This document shows positions 1-8,608 of a DNA stretch of 64,000 nt, piece after piece. The DNA comes from Streptomyces tuirus. GTDB taxonomy: Bacteria; Actinomycetota; Actinomycetes; Streptomycetales; Streptomycetaceae. Location: assembly GCF_014701095.1 (NCBI RefSeq), contig NZ_AP023439.1:496001-560000 (forward strand). Reading direction: 5' to 3'. Position 1 is the stretch's first letter. Each line of letters starts with the position of its first letter. The translations under genes and the position numbers were made by a program. The notes under the pieces are model-generated. The model had not been told where the DNA came from. It saw only the letters and a program-made list of their open reading frames with translations, and did not search any database.

Positions 1-625
1 TGTGGCGGGCGCGCTCGGCGTCCTGCGGATAGCGGGCGTAGTGGGCGGCGACCTTGCGTTCGATGCGGGGGAAGGCGGCCCGGTAGACGTCGTCGGCGTG
101 GGCGTCCAGCGAAGGCAGGCCGCCGGTGATCACGGCCGTCGCCAGGCCCTCGGGGGCGAGGGACAGATAGCTGGTGACGCAGAAGCCGCCGAAGCTCTGG
201 CCGAGGACGGTCCAGGGCTTGCCGCCGGTGAGCTCGGCGCGGATGGCCTCGCAGTCGCGGACGATCGCGTCGGCACGGAAGTGCGTGAGGTAGCCGGCCT
301 GCTCGGCAGGGCCGCCGCGCAGCGGGAGCGTCTGGCGGTTGGCGGGAGTGCTGTGGCCGGTGCCGCGCTGGTCGAGCAGCAGGACGCGGTACTCCTTCAG
401 GGCCCGGCCCAGCCAGCCCGGCCGGCCGACGGAGCGGTCCGCGCCGAAGCCGGGGCCGCCCTGGAGGTAGAGCAGCCATGGGAGATCCTGGTGCGCCTTG
501 TCGCTCGCGACGACCTCGCGGGCGTACAGCTCGATCGTCTCGCCAGCGGGGCGGTCGTGGTCGAGGGGGACGGTGAAGCGGCGGTCGGTGAGGACGACTC
601 CGGGCTGGCGGTAGCTGACGGTCAA
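1..625 (-). CDS. Prolyl aminopeptidase-type alpha/beta-hydrolase, 3' end missing
   Basis: Alpha/beta-hydrolase of the proline iminopeptidase type (peptidase family S33), expected to release N-terminal proline from peptides in the cytosol. About 208 N-terminal residues are present; the gene runs off the left edge, so the Asp and His of the triad are not visible. A QGGPG motif (variant of HGGPG, oxyanion region), a LLLDQRGTGHS stretch and the nucleophile elbow GQSFGG are readable. I start it at a TTG preceded by GGGAG six bases upstream, giving an N-terminus TVSYRQPGVV. An in-frame stop-free stretch continues upstream, so the start is only likely. It lies downstream of, and in the same direction as, the LacI gene but 118 bp away, with its own palindrome in the gap, so it is probably separately controlled. 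Confidence 0.85.
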   Translation of the reverse strand, partial: MTVSYRQPGVVLTDRRFTVPLDHDRPAGETIELYAREVVASDKAHQDLPWLLYLQGGPGFGADRSVGRPGWLGRALKEYRVLLLDQRGTGHSTPANRQTLPLRGGPAEQAGYLTHFRADAIVRDCEAIRAELTGGKPWTVLGQSFGGFCVTSYLSLAPEGLATAVITGGLPSLDAHADDVYRAAFPRIERKVAAHYARYPQDAERARH

Positions 626-715
626 CAGGGCTCCCGGGACGGACGGATTTTCGGACCGCGTCCCAGTTCATCACAGCGATCGTTCGCGGGTGAGCCCTTC
701 GATCATGAAATCTTG

Positions 716-731
716 CTGAACGACCGTTCAG
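716..731. promoter_or_regulatory. Palindrome upstream of the hydrolase gene, possible operator
   Basis: CTGAACGACCGTTCAG has 7-bp inverted arms around a central AC. It sits in the short gap between the LacI gene stop and the hydrolase start, about 90 bp upstream of the latter. It resembles operators of TetR-type dimers and differs from the LacI-type TGAAAnnTTTCA sites at the rhamnose promoter. It could also act as a weak hairpin after the LacI gene, but no U-rich tail follows. Confidence 0.4.
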
Positions 732-743
732 GCTCGTTCGGGC

Positions 744-1769
744 TCAGCGGGCGGACAGGCTGGAGCGGCGGACCACCAGCTCGGGCTGGAGGACGACCCT
801 GCGGTGCTCGTGGGCGCGCGCCGCGCCCTCCTCCTCCGTCTCCTCCAGGAGCAGGTCGGCGGCCATGGCTCCCATGGTGACGGCGGGCTGCCGCACCGAG
901 GTGAGCGGGACGGCCGCGGCGGCGGCGAACTCGATGTCGTCGTAGCCGACGATGGCGAGGTCGTCGGGGACGCCGACGCCGGCCGCGTACATGGCCTGCA
1001 GAACGCCGAGGGCGAGCAGGTCGTTGGCGCAGAACACGGCGGTGGGCCGGTCGGCCAGGCCCAGCAGCCGGGCCCCGGCGTCACGGCCGGCGGCGACGTC
1101 CAGCCGTTCGGTGGGCAGCTCGCGCAGCGCGTCGGGGCCGAGACCGGCCTCGGCGAGCGCCTCCAGGGCGCCCGTACGCCGGTCGCGGACCTGGTTGAGG
1201 CCGGGCGGGCCGCTGACGTACGCGAGGGAGCGGTGCCCGGCGTCGACGAGGTGGCGTACCGCGAGGGCGCCGCCGGCCACGTCGTCGACGGAGACCGAGC
1301 ACTCGGTGGTGCCCTCGGCGACCCGGTCGACCAGGACGAACGGGATGTTGTGCCGGCGGAACGCCTCGATGTTGCGGCCGGTGGCGTCGGCCGGGGTGAG
1401 CAGCACGCCGCGCACCCGCTGCTCGGCGAAGAGCGACAGGTACTCGGCCTCCTCGCCCGGGTTCTGGTCGCTGTTGCAGACCATCACACCGAGTCCGGCC
1501 CGGCGGGCGGCCCGCTCGGCGCCGCGCGCCACGTCGACGAAGAAGGGGTTGCCCATGTCGAGGACGAGCAGCCCCATGATGCGGCTGCGGCCCGCGCGCA
1601 GCTGGCGGGCGGACTCGCTGCGGACGTAGCCGAGCCGGTCGATCGCGGACAGCACGCGGGCCCGGGTCTCGGTGGCGACCGTGTCCGGGCGGTTGATCAC
1701 GTTGGAGACCGTGCCGACGGAGACTCCGGCGACGCGGGCGACGTCCTTGATACCCACCGACTGGGCCAT
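744..1769 (-). CDS. LacI-family transcriptional regulator of the rhamnose locus
   Basis: DNA-binding repressor of the LacI/GalR family, 341 residues. The N-terminal helix-turn-helix and hinge are clear (IKDVARVAGVSVGTVSNVIN, residues about 6-25, then RLGYVRSESARQLR), followed by a periplasmic-binding-protein-like sensor domain (GLLVLDMGNPFF through VVGYDDIEFA). The ATG start has GGAGG about nine bases upstream; a longer reading frame upstream lacks a ribosome site. It is the last gene of the leftward rhamnose transport/mutarotase cluster, so it most likely senses rhamnose or a catabolite and binds the TGAA-N4-TTCA palindromes at 8382 and 8559. The effector is inferred from context only. Confidence 0.93.
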   Translation of the reverse strand: MAQSVGIKDVARVAGVSVGTVSNVINRPDTVATETRARVLSAIDRLGYVRSESARQLRAGRSRIMGLLVLDMGNPFFVDVARGAERAARRAGLGVMVCNSDQNPGEEAEYLSLFAEQRVRGVLLTPADATGRNIEAFRRHNIPFVLVDRVAEGTTECSVSVDDVAGGALAVRHLVDAGHRSLAYVSGPPGLNQVRDRRTGALEALAEAGLGPDALRELPTERLDVAAGRDAGARLLGLADRPTAVFCANDLLALGVLQAMYAAGVGVPDDLAIVGYDDIEFAAAAAVPLTSVRQPAVTMGAMAADLLLEETEEEGAARAHEHRRVVLQPELVVRRSSLSAR

Positions 1770-1854
1770 CGGGCAGGGACCTCCAGAGGGGAGACGAGGG
1801 GGCGGCCGGGGCGGGCTCACGTTACCGGCAGGCCGCCCCGGGAACCGGATGCGG

Positions 1855-3279
1855 TCAGGCGGGCAGACGGAAGTCCGTCACGTGCAGCCCCGAGGGCGTC
1901 GTGCCGCTGGATTTCTCCTGGTACATGAACGACAGCACCCCGTCCTGCGCGACCCGCGTCTCGTCGATGACGACCTCGCCGAAGGCGTTGAGTCCGCTGC
2001 CGTCGAAGAGGATCCTCCAGTCCGTGTACCCCGAGGCGGCGGAGGCCGCGGCGATCCGGCCGAACGGGAAGACCGCGTACGCGTTGTCGTACCTGTCCAG
2101 GACCAGCTTGGTGCGCTGGCTGGAGTTCAGCGGGACCGGTATCTCGGTCTTCTGCCAGGTGCCGGCGGCGTTCTTGCGGACGTGGAAGGCGCGGCCGTTG
2201 GCGGTGCGGTCCGCGACGTAGTTCGTGGTGCACTGGCCGAACCGGCCGGGTACGTAGGAGATGATCGCGTGCGGCCGGCCCGCGGAGTCGGTGAACTGGC
2301 TCTCCTGGTTCATCAGGGAGTGGTCCGGGTCGAGCGGGTCGATCACCAGGCCGGCGTCGGTCACGGACACCTTGTCGGAGCCGCCCGTCACACCCACGAC
2401 GGTCCCGGCGTCGTTGCGCCAGGTGCGGCCGCGGTCGTCGGAGTAGACGTAGCCGGTGTCGTGGTTGGTGATGCCGCCGCCGTCACACATCACGGCGCCG
2501 TTCTGCTCCCGCCAGGTGAAGAAGGAGTGCAGGCGCCCGTTCCGGTCGTAGTCGATGCCGTGCAGGTACATGTTGCGGGCCGTCGAGGAGCCGTGCTCGC
2601 TGGTGTACGTGCCGGTGGAGGCGGACCACTCGCCGAGGTCGGTCCACTTGGTGCCGTCGTACTCGGCGAGGGCGTTGCGGCCGTTGCCGGAGACGGCGGC
2701 GCGGTAGCTCAGCTGGAGCCTGCCGTCGGGCGTCGAGACGAACTGCGGATAGGTGAACTGCGAGGTGAGCGCCACCCCGTCCAGGGTCGCCCGGGGCGCC
2801 CCGAAGCGGCTCGCGGTCCAGCTCAGCCCCGCGGGGTCGTACATGAGTCCGGCGACGGACTTGACGTAGGTGAAGCCGTCGCTGTGGGAGTCCATGGTGA
2901 GGTGCAGCCGGCCGTCGACCTTGGAGACGCCCATGGAGATGACGTTGTGGGAGTCGTTCGCCTTGAGGGTGTGCCCGACCTTCACGGTGGACCAGGTGTT
3001 CCCGCCGAGGACCCTGCGGCCGACGACGGCGTTCCGGTCGGCGGTGTACCAGACGGCGTACTGGTAGCCCTTGTAGGTCAGCAGGCCGTTCTTCTGGAAC
3101 GCGTTGTTGTTGACCAGACCGTCGTACGACACGAAGAAGATCGCCTGGCCGTCGAGCGTGGTGGTGCCGGTCCGGGTGACGGAGGGGCCGGGGTCGGCGG
3201 CCCGCGCGGTGCCGGAAGCGAGGGCGGGGGTCACCACCGCTCCCGCGAGGGCGGCGGCCAGCAGCGTACGTCTGTGCAT
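1855..3279 (-). CDS. Secreted BNR-repeat beta-propeller protein, candidate rhamnose-polymer enzyme
   Basis: A 474-residue exported protein. The N-terminus MHRRTLLAAALAGAVVTPALA is a signal peptide with two arginines, so Tat or Sec export are both possible, with cleavage after ARA. The mature part reads like a BNR-type propeller and contains a clear Asp-box (YSDDRGRTWRND, about residue 280). BNR-4 propellers include ulvan lyases (PL24/PL25) and rhamnose-glucuronate lyases (PL27), which act on rhamnose-containing polysaccharides; that is family knowledge, and the enzyme class here is inferred. It lies directly after rhaM in the rhamnose import operon (17-bp gap), which fits a role in releasing rhamnose or rhamnose oligomers outside the cell. 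A non-catalytic binding role cannot be excluded. Confidence 0.8.
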   Translation of the reverse strand: MHRRTLLAAALAGAVVTPALASGTARAADPGPSVTRTGTTTLDGQAIFFVSYDGLVNNNAFQKNGLLTYKGYQYAVWYTADRNAVVGRRVLGGNTWSTVKVGHTLKANDSHNVISMGVSKVDGRLHLTMDSHSDGFTYVKSVAGLMYDPAGLSWTASRFGAPRATLDGVALTSQFTYPQFVSTPDGRLQLSYRAAVSGNGRNALAEYDGTKWTDLGEWSASTGTYTSEHGSSTARNMYLHGIDYDRNGRLHSFFTWREQNGAVMCDGGGITNHDTGYVYSDDRGRTWRNDAGTVVGVTGGSDKVSVTDAGLVIDPLDPDHSLMNQESQFTDSAGRPHAIISYVPGRFGQCTTNYVADRTANGRAFHVRKNAAGTWQKTEIPVPLNSSQRTKLVLDRYDNAYAVFPFGRIAAASAASGYTDWRILFDGSGLNAFGEVVIDETRVAQDGVLSFMYQEKSSGTTPSGLHVTDFRLPA

Positions 3280-3295
3280 TTCGTGGACTCCATGG

Positions 3296-3616
3296 TCATG
3301 CCAGGTGGAACACTTCGGTGAGCGGTTTCATGGCCGCGTCGGGCCGGGCGCCGTCCAGCGACTCGAAGAACGGCGCCATCTCCGCCTGCCAGCGGGAGTT
3401 GACGTCGGTGGCTGCCATGGCGGTCCGGGCGGCGGCGAAGTCCTCGGTCTCGAGGTAGCCGACGAGCAGTCCGTCCTCGCGCAGGAAGAGCGAGTAGTTG
3501 TGCCAGCCGGTCTCCGAGAGTGCGTTCAGCATCTCGGGCCAGACCGCGGCGTGCCGCTCGCGGTACTCGTCGAGGCGCTCCGCCCGGACCTTCAGCAGGA
3601 AGCACACGCGCTGCAT
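3296..3616 (-). CDS. rhaM: L-rhamnose mutarotase
   Basis: Interconverts alpha- and beta-L-rhamnose so that the isomerase receives its preferred anomer. The 106-residue length is normal for the family. The segment RHAAVWPEML (residues 21-30) carries the conserved His and Trp, and YSLFLREDGLLVGYLE and RWQAEMAPFFE are typical. The ATG has GGGAGG a few bases upstream. It follows the substrate-binding protein gene by 17 bp and precedes the BNR protein gene, so the three probably share one transcript. Confidence 0.95.
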   Translation of the reverse strand: MQRVCFLLKVRAERLDEYRERHAAVWPEMLNALSETGWHNYSLFLREDGLLVGYLETEDFAAARTAMAATDVNSRWQAEMAPFFESLDGARPDAAMKPLTEVFHLA

Positions 3617-3633
3617 CAACGACCTCCCGGGGT

Positions 3634-4716
3634 CTAGAAGTTGAACTGGTCGATGTTCTTCGCGTCGAACACGGTCGGCTTGCCGAGGCTGATCACGCCG
3701 TCCTTGCCGATGGTGTACTCGCCCATGGAGCCGGCCCTGAAGGTCTCGCCCTCCTTGCCGGTGATCTGCCCGGAGGACAGGGCGACGGCGGTACGGGCGG
3801 CCAGCTCTCCGAGCTTGGCCGGGTCCCACAGCTCGAACGCCTCGACGGTGCCGTTCTTGACGTACTTGCGCATGTCGTTCGGGGTGCCGAGGCCGGTCAG
3901 CTTGACCTTGCCCTTGTACTTGGAGCCCGACAGGTACTGGGCGGCGGCCTTGATGCCGACGGTGGTCGGGGAGATGATCCCCTTGAGGTTCGGGTACTCC
4001 TGGAGCAGGCCCTGGGTCTGCTGGAAGGACTGCTGGGCGTCGTCGTTGCCGTAGGCGGTCTTCACCAGCTTCATGTTCTTGTACTCGGGCTTCTTCAGCT
4101 CGTCCTTCATGAAGTCGATCCAGGTGTTCTGGTTCGTCGCGGTCTGCGCGGCGGACAGGATCGCGATCTCGCCCTTGTAGTCGATCTGCTCGGCGAGCAG
4201 CTGCACCTCGGTACGGCCCAGGTCCTCGGCGGAGGCCTGCGAGACGAAGGCGTTGCGGCAGTCGGCCGTGGTGTCGGAGTCGTAGGTGACGACCTTGATG
4301 CCGTTCTTCATGGCCTGCTTGAGCGCGGTGCACAGCGCCCCCGGGTCCTGCGCCGACACGGCCATCGCGTCGACCTGCTGCTGGGTGAGCGTGTTGACGT
4401 AGGAGACCTGCCCGGCGGTGTCGGTCGCGCTGGACGGCCCGACCTCCTTGTAGCTGGAGCCCAGCTCCTTCAGCGCCTTCTCGCCACCCTTGTCGGCGCT
4501 GGTGAAGTACGGGTTGTTGACCTGCTTGGGCAGGAACCCGACGGTGAGGCCCTTCTTGGTGGCCGCGTTCGGGTCGGCCTTGCCGGCGGTGGCGGCGCTG
4601 CCGCCCTCGTTCGCGACGTCCTTCTTGGTGGTGCCGCCGCAGGCGGTGAGGGCCAAGGCGAGGGAGGTGGCCGTGGCGAGGGCAGCACAACTGCGGCGGA
4701 GAGTCGACTTACGCAT
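3634..4716 (-). CDS. rhaS: Rhamnose ABC transporter substrate-binding lipoprotein
   Basis: Periplasmic-binding-protein family sugar receptor, 360 residues, anchored outside the membrane. The N-terminus MRKSTLRRSCAALATATSL ends in the lipobox LTAC, with Cys about residue 26 as the lipid-modified residue. The body has the type I sugar-binding fold pattern (LTVGFLPKQVNNPYF, VDAMAVSAQDPGALC, GIISPTTVGIKAAAQYL). Rhamnose specificity rests on gene order: it follows rhaT-rhaP-rhaQ and precedes rhaM. A gap of 81 bp separates it from the permease gene and holds a 33-bp dispersed repeat. Confidence 0.93.
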   Translation of the reverse strand: MRKSTLRRSCAALATATSLALALTACGGTTKKDVANEGGSAATAGKADPNAATKKGLTVGFLPKQVNNPYFTSADKGGEKALKELGSSYKEVGPSSATDTAGQVSYVNTLTQQQVDAMAVSAQDPGALCTALKQAMKNGIKVVTYDSDTTADCRNAFVSQASAEDLGRTEVQLLAEQIDYKGEIAILSAAQTATNQNTWIDFMKDELKKPEYKNMKLVKTAYGNDDAQQSFQQTQGLLQEYPNLKGIISPTTVGIKAAAQYLSGSKYKGKVKLTGLGTPNDMRKYVKNGTVEAFELWDPAKLGELAARTAVALSSGQITGKEGETFRAGSMGEYTIGKDGVISLGKPTVFDAKNIDQFNF

Positions 4717-4754
4717 GACGGATTCCTTTTGAAAGAGGTTGGGGGGAAGCGCCG

Positions 4755-4787
4755 CTCAGGGGCGCGGGGAACTGCGCGACCAGCCAC
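4755..4787. repeat. 33-bp dispersed intergenic repeat, copy 1
   Basis: The GC-rich element contains GGGGCGCGGGGAACTGCGCG. Its reverse complement matches positions 9811-9843 at 32 of 33 bases. It occupies the gap between rhaQ and rhaS and can fold through its GCGC ends. Elements of this sequence type are known to me as common intergenic repeats in Streptomyces. It may attenuate or stabilise the message between the permease and the highly expressed binding protein. Confidence 0.8.
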
Positions 4788-4797
4788 GGACAACGGG

Positions 4798-5790
4798 TCA
4801 GCCGGACGATTGAGCACGCCCTACGGCGATCTGCCGAGCCACCCGCGGCCCGAGCACGGAAAGCACAAGCAACACACCGGTCACGACGATCTGCGACTGC
4901 GCCGAGACGTCCTGGAGGCTCATCACGTTCTGCAACGCCCCCAGCAGGAACACCCCGGCGATCGCACCGCCCAGCGTTCCCTTGCCGCCGTCGAAGTCGA
5001 TACCGCCGAGCAACACGGCGGCCACGACGGACAGTTCGAGGCCGGTGGCGTTGTCGTAGCGGGCGCTGGCGTAGTGCAGCGCCCAGAAGATCCCGGTCAG
5101 CGAGGCCATCAGCCCGGTCAGCGTGAACAGGAGCAGCTTCTGCCGCTTGACCCGGATCCCGGCGAAGCGGGCCGCCTCCTCGCTCGCGCCGATCGCGAAC
5201 AGCGACCGCCCGAACGGCGTGGCGTGCAGTGCGACCACGGCGATGGCCAGCAGGACGAGGAACGGCAGGAACGCGTACGGAATGAATGTGTCGCCGATCC
5301 GCCCGGCCGCGAAGTCCAGGTACTGCGTGGGGAAGTCGGTCACCGCGTCCGACCCGAGCACGATCTGCGCGATGCCCCGGTAGGCGGCGAGCGTGCCGAT
5401 CGTGACGGCGAGGGACGGCAGCCCGAGCCTGGTCACCAGCAGACCGTTGATCAGCCCGCACACCACACCCAGCAGCAGGCAGATCGGGATGATCGTCTCG
5501 ATGGCCATGCCCTGGTTCCACAGGGCACCCATCACCGCACCGGACAGTCCGGCCGTGGAGGCGACCGACAGGTCGATCTCCCCGGACACCACCAGGAGGG
5601 TCATCGGCAGGGCGATCAGGGCGATCGGAAGCGTGTTGCCGATCAGGAACGACAGGTTGAGCGCGTTGCCGAAGCCGTCGACGAACCCGAAGGAGAGCAG
5701 CAGAACGACAAGGAGCAGGGCACCGACGGCGGAATCCCACCTTTTCAAGGCGGACCACCGGACCGCTCGGCTCAGGGAGATGTCAGCCAT
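4798..5790 (-). CDS. rhaQ: Rhamnose ABC transporter permease, second
   Basis: Inner-membrane permease of the ribose/rhamnose branch (BPD_transp_2), 330 residues with about eight to ten hydrophobic segments. The family hallmark region with GEIDLSVAST (about residues 70-80) and the GGIDFDGGKGTLGGAIAGV loop near residue 255 are present. Its ATG overlaps the end of the upstream permease gene by 8 bp, so the two are translated together and probably form a heterodimeric channel. The rhaP/rhaQ naming follows gene order only. Confidence 0.92.
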   Translation of the reverse strand: MADISLSRAVRWSALKRWDSAVGALLLVVLLLSFGFVDGFGNALNLSFLIGNTLPIALIALPMTLLVVSGEIDLSVASTAGLSGAVMGALWNQGMAIETIIPICLLLGVVCGLINGLLVTRLGLPSLAVTIGTLAAYRGIAQIVLGSDAVTDFPTQYLDFAAGRIGDTFIPYAFLPFLVLLAIAVVALHATPFGRSLFAIGASEEAARFAGIRVKRQKLLLFTLTGLMASLTGIFWALHYASARYDNATGLELSVVAAVLLGGIDFDGGKGTLGGAIAGVFLLGALQNVMSLQDVSAQSQIVVTGVLLVLSVLGPRVARQIAVGRAQSSG

Positions 5791-6823
5791 GGCGGGCGTT
5801 CCTCTTCTTCAGGGCGGAGGCCACGCGCAGCGCGACGACCCGGTCGACCGCGATGGCGAGGATGAGCAGGATGCCGTTGATGGCGAGCACCCAGACCGAG
5901 CTGACACCGAGGGCGGGCAGCACGCTGTTGACGGAGGTCAGCAGCAGGGCACCGAGGGCGGCGCCGTAGACGCTGCCCGAGCCGCCGGTGAAGACGACGC
6001 CGCCGACCACGACCGCGCTGACGACGGTCAGTTCGTAGCCGTTGCCGGTGCCGGAGTCGACGTTGCCGAAGCGGGCCAGATACATCGCGCCGGCGAGTCC
6101 GGCGAGCGCGCCACAGAAGGTGTACGCGGCGAGGATCCGCTTGCGGACGGGGATGCCGGCGAGCCGGGCGGCCTCCGGGTTGGAGCCGAGAGCGTACAAC
6201 TCGCGTCCGCTGCCGTAGTGCTTGAGGTAGTACCCCGTCGCCACCAGCACCGCCAGGGCGATCAGCGCCAGGTACGGCACCGCCCAGATGCCGCCGGAGC
6301 CGAAGTCGACGAACCCGCCGGGCAGATCGGCCGCGGTGATCTGGCGGGAGCCGACCCAGATGGAGTCGATGCCGCGGATGATGTAGAGCGTGCCGAGGGT
6401 GACGACGAGCGCGGGCACCTGGCCGAGGCTGACGAGCAGTCCGTTGAGCAGTCCGAAGCCGACGCCGAGCAGCACCGCCAGCGCGATCGCCACGACCGGG
6501 TTGCCGCCGCCCTGGAGATACGTGCCGGCGGCGAACGCGCTGATGCCGAGGGTGGATCCGACGGACAGGTCGACATTCCTCGTGATGACCACCAGGGACT
6601 GGCCCGTGGCGACCAGGACCAGGATCGTCGCGTTCAGCAGCAGGTCCTTGATGCCCTGCTCGGACAGGAACTCGCTGTTGCCCGCCTGGGTGAGGCCGAT
6701 CATCACCAGGAAGACGAGCAGGATGGCGAGTTCGCGCATCCTGAAGACGCGGTCGACCAGCCGGGTGCCGCTCGACTTGGGCACGTCGGCCACGGGGGCT
6801 TGTTGCGGGGTGACGACCGTCAT
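5783..6823 (-). CDS. rhaP: Rhamnose ABC transporter permease, first
   Basis: 346-residue membrane permease of the same family as its neighbour. It shows the signature [20 protein letters not shown] (about residues 82-101) and the cytoplasmic loop [20 protein letters not shown] near residue 285. The start codon ATG overlaps the stop of rhaT in an ATGA arrangement, which fixes the start although the reading frame is open further upstream. About nine hydrophobic stretches follow a short cytosolic N-terminus ending in [10 protein letters not shown]. Confidence 0.93.
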   Translation of the reverse strand: MTVVTPQQAPVADVPKSSGTRLVDRVFRMRELAILLVFLVMIGLTQAGNSEFLSEQGIKDLLLNATILVLVATGQSLVVITRNVDLSVGSTLGISAFAAGTYLQGGGNPVVAIALAVLLGVGFGLLNGLLVSLGQVPALVVTLGTLYIIRGIDSIWVGSRQITAADLPGGFVDFGSGGIWAVPYLALIALAVLVATGYYLKHYGSGRELYALGSNPEAARLAGIPVRKRILAAYTFCGALAGLAGAMYLARFGNVDSGTGNGYELTVVSAVVVGGVVFTGGSGSVYGAALGALLLTSVNSVLPALGVSSVWVLAINGILLILAIAVDRVVALRVASALKKRNARHG

Positions 6824-8337
6824 GCGGCGGCCCTCCCGGTGGCTGCGGCCATCACGGTTTCCTCGGTGGCGTCGGAGCGCGGTATCTCGGCGGTGAGCCG
6901 GCCCTCGTGCATCACCAGCACGCGGTCGGCCATGCCGAGGATCTCGGGCAGGTCGGAGGAGATCATCAGGACGGCCACGCCGTCGGCGGCCAGTTGTGAC
7001 AGCAGCCGGTGCACCTCGGCCTTGGTGCCGACGTCGATGCCGCGGGTCGGCTCGTCGACGATCAGCACCTTCGGGCCGGTGGCCAGCCACTTGGCGAGGA
7101 CGACCTTCTGCTGGTTGCCGCCGGAGAGCGTGTTGACCGTGTCGGCGATCCGGGCGTACTTCACCTGGAGCTTGACGGCCCAGTCGAGGGAGCGGCTGCG
7201 CTCGGCGCCGCGGTCCATCAGCCCGGCCTTCACGGTCGTCCGCAGCCCGGTGAGCCCGATGTTCCGCTCGATGGACATGTCCATCACCAGGCCCTGGGCG
7301 CGCCGGTCCTCGGGGACCAGGGCGACTCCGGCGGCCATGGCCGCCGAGGGCGCGCCGTTGACCAGGGACGTGCCGTGGACGGAGACCTCGCCGGCGTCCC
7401 GGCGGTCGATGCCGAACACCGCCCGGGCGACCTCGGTGCGCCCGGCGCCGACGAGCCCGGCCAGGCCGACGATCTCGCCGTGCCGGACCTCGAAGGAGAC
7501 GTCGGTGAAGACCCCCTCGCGGGTCAGCCGGCGCACGCTCAGGGCGACTTCGCCCGGCGTCACGTCCTGCTTGGGGTAGAGCTCGTCGAGGTCGCGGCCG
7601 ACCATGCGGCGGACCAGGTCGTCCTCGGTCATGCCTTCCAGGGGCTCGCCGGCGATCCGGGCGCCGTCGCGCAGGGTGGTGACCCGGCGGCAGATCTCGA
7701 AGATCTCCTCCAGCCGGTGGGAGATGAACAGCACGGCGGCGCCCTGGTCGCGCAGGGTGCGGACGACGCCGAAGAGACGGGCGACCTCGCTGCCGGTGAG
7801 GGCGGCGGTCGGCTCGTCCATGATCAGGACGCGGGCGTCGAAGGAGAGGGCCTTGGCGATCTCGACGATCTGCTGGTCGGCGATGGACAGGCCCCGGGCG
7901 GGCCGGTCGGGGTCGAGTTCGACCCCGAGGCGCTTCATCAGGGCGGCGGTCGCGTTGTGGGTGGCCTTGTGGTCGATCCGGCCGAGGGAGCGGCGCGGCC
8001 GGCGGCCCATGTAGATGTTCTCGGCGATCGACAGGTCGGGGAAGAGCGTGGGCTCCTGGTAGATCACAGCGATGCCGGCGTCGCGGGCGTCCCCGGGTCC
8101 GTGGAAGGCGACGGGCGCACCGCCGAGCAGCACCTGGCCGGCGTCCGGGCGGTGCACTCCGGCGAGCGTCTTGATGAGGGTGGACTTGCCGGCACCGTTC
8201 TCGCCGGCGAGTGCGTGCACCTCCCCGGGGAACAACTCGAGGGAGACGTCCCGCAGTGCACGGACCGCGCCGAAGGACTTGGAGACGTCCTTCAGCGCGA
8301 GAACCGGGGCCGGACCCGTGGTGGACGGGTGGGTCAT
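6820..8337 (-). CDS. rhaT: Rhamnose ABC transporter ATP-binding protein, double cassette
   Basis: Energises rhamnose uptake; 505 residues with two ABC domains in tandem, the usual form for monosaccharide importers. The first domain has Walker [10 protein letters not shown] (about residue 47), the signature region [15 protein letters not shown] and Walker B LIMDEPT. The second has a degenerate P-loop (GLVGAGRTE, about residue 285) but a canonical [15 protein letters not shown] signature and [11 protein letters not shown]. The one-sided P-loop degeneration is normal for this family. The ATG has GAGGAG upstream. It is the first gene of the leftward operon, driven by the promoter at 8408-8437. 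Confidence 0.96.
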   Translation of the reverse strand: MTHPSTTGPAPVLALKDVSKSFGAVRALRDVSLELFPGEVHALAGENGAGKSTLIKTLAGVHRPDAGQVLLGGAPVAFHGPGDARDAGIAVIYQEPTLFPDLSIAENIYMGRRPRRSLGRIDHKATHNATAALMKRLGVELDPDRPARGLSIADQQIVEIAKALSFDARVLIMDEPTAALTGSEVARLFGVVRTLRDQGAAVLFISHRLEEIFEICRRVTTLRDGARIAGEPLEGMTEDDLVRRMVGRDLDELYPKQDVTPGEVALSVRRLTREGVFTDVSFEVRHGEIVGLAGLVGAGRTEVARAVFGIDRRDAGEVSVHGTSLVNGAPSAAMAAGVALVPEDRRAQGLVMDMSIERNIGLTGLRTTVKAGLMDRGAERSRSLDWAVKLQVKYARIADTVNTLSGGNQQKVVLAKWLATGPKVLIVDEPTRGIDVGTKAEVHRLLSQLAADGVAVLMISSDLPEILGMADRVLVMHEGRLTAEIPRSDATEETVMAAATGRAAA

Positions 8338-8381
8338 GAGGGCTCCTCGACGACGCCGGCGGGTCGGCCCTCCGGGCGTCG

Positions 8382-8393
8382 TGAAAGGTTTCA
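8382..8393. promoter_or_regulatory. LacI-type operator at the rhaT promoter
   Basis: TGAAAGGTTTCA is a perfect 5-bp-arm palindrome around GG and fits the LacI-family TGAAA-N2-TTTCA pattern. It lies about 8 to 19 bp downstream of the transcription start predicted from the leftward promoter at 8408-8437, a position suited to repression, and 45 bp before the rhaT start codon. Confidence 0.7.
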
Positions 8394-8407
8394 ACTGGGT
8401 TGCCGGG

Positions 8408-8437
8408 ACGTTAGGCGGGCCGCACATGTCACGTCAA
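8408..8437 (-). promoter_or_regulatory. Predicted leftward promoter of the rhaTPQS-rhaM operon
   Basis: On the minus strand TTGACG (8437-8432) is followed after 18 bp by TAACGT (8413-8408). Both match vegetative sigma-factor boxes well. The predicted start near 8401 precedes the operator at 8382-8393. Confidence 0.6.
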
Positions 8438-8447
8438 TGGGTTCCGG

Positions 8448-8462
8448 TCGAAAAAGTTTCGA
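8448..8462. promoter_or_regulatory. Third palindrome between the divergent rhamnose promoters
   Basis: TCGAAAAAGTTTCGA has 6-bp arms around AAG. It lies upstream of both divergent promoters, with CGAAA arms related to, but not the same as, the two TGAAA operators. It could be an auxiliary LacI site for looping, or a site for a global regulator. Confidence 0.45.
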
Positions 8463-8522
8463 CTCCCGTTCGAGGACAGAACGTCACGCATGGGTCGCGG
8501 GAAACCGTCTCGGCCGGAGGGG

Positions 8523-8551
8523 TTGACACCCCTCCGGAAGGCCCATAACTT
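8523..8551 (+). promoter_or_regulatory. Predicted rightward promoter of rhaI
   Basis: TTGACA (8523-8528) and TAACTT (8546-8551) are separated by 17 bp, an excellent vegetative promoter. The predicted start near 8558 falls directly at the operator 8559-8570. Confidence 0.7.
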
Positions 8552-8558
8552 CGCCTCC

Positions 8559-8570
8559 TGAATCGTTTCA
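8559..8570. promoter_or_regulatory. LacI-type operator at the rhaI promoter
   Basis: TGAATCGTTTCA is a palindrome with the central CG common in LacI-family sites. It begins at the predicted transcription start of rhaI, so bound repressor would block initiation. Its arms match the operator at 8382-8393 on the other side of the divergent region. Confidence 0.72.
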
Positions 8571-8608
8571 TTCAGTGGTCGTCACGACCCATGTCACAGG
8601 AGCCTGAC

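Noticed and set aside
2..880. Long rightward open frame at the window start
   Set aside because: It is the antisense of the hydrolase gene and of intergenic DNA. Its residue composition (Gly, Ala, Asp, Val runs) is typical of shadow frames in GC-rich DNA.
1672..3321. 549-codon rightward frame across the BNR gene
   Set aside because: Antisense shadow; the minus-strand frame has a signal peptide, an Asp-box and GC-rich third positions.
4709..4754. Possible terminator between rhaQ and rhaS
   Set aside because: The only folding element there is the dispersed 33-bp repeat; both genes clearly belong to the same transporter.
3520..5865. 781-codon rightward frame over rhaS and rhaQ
   Set aside because: Antisense shadow of two clear transporter genes.
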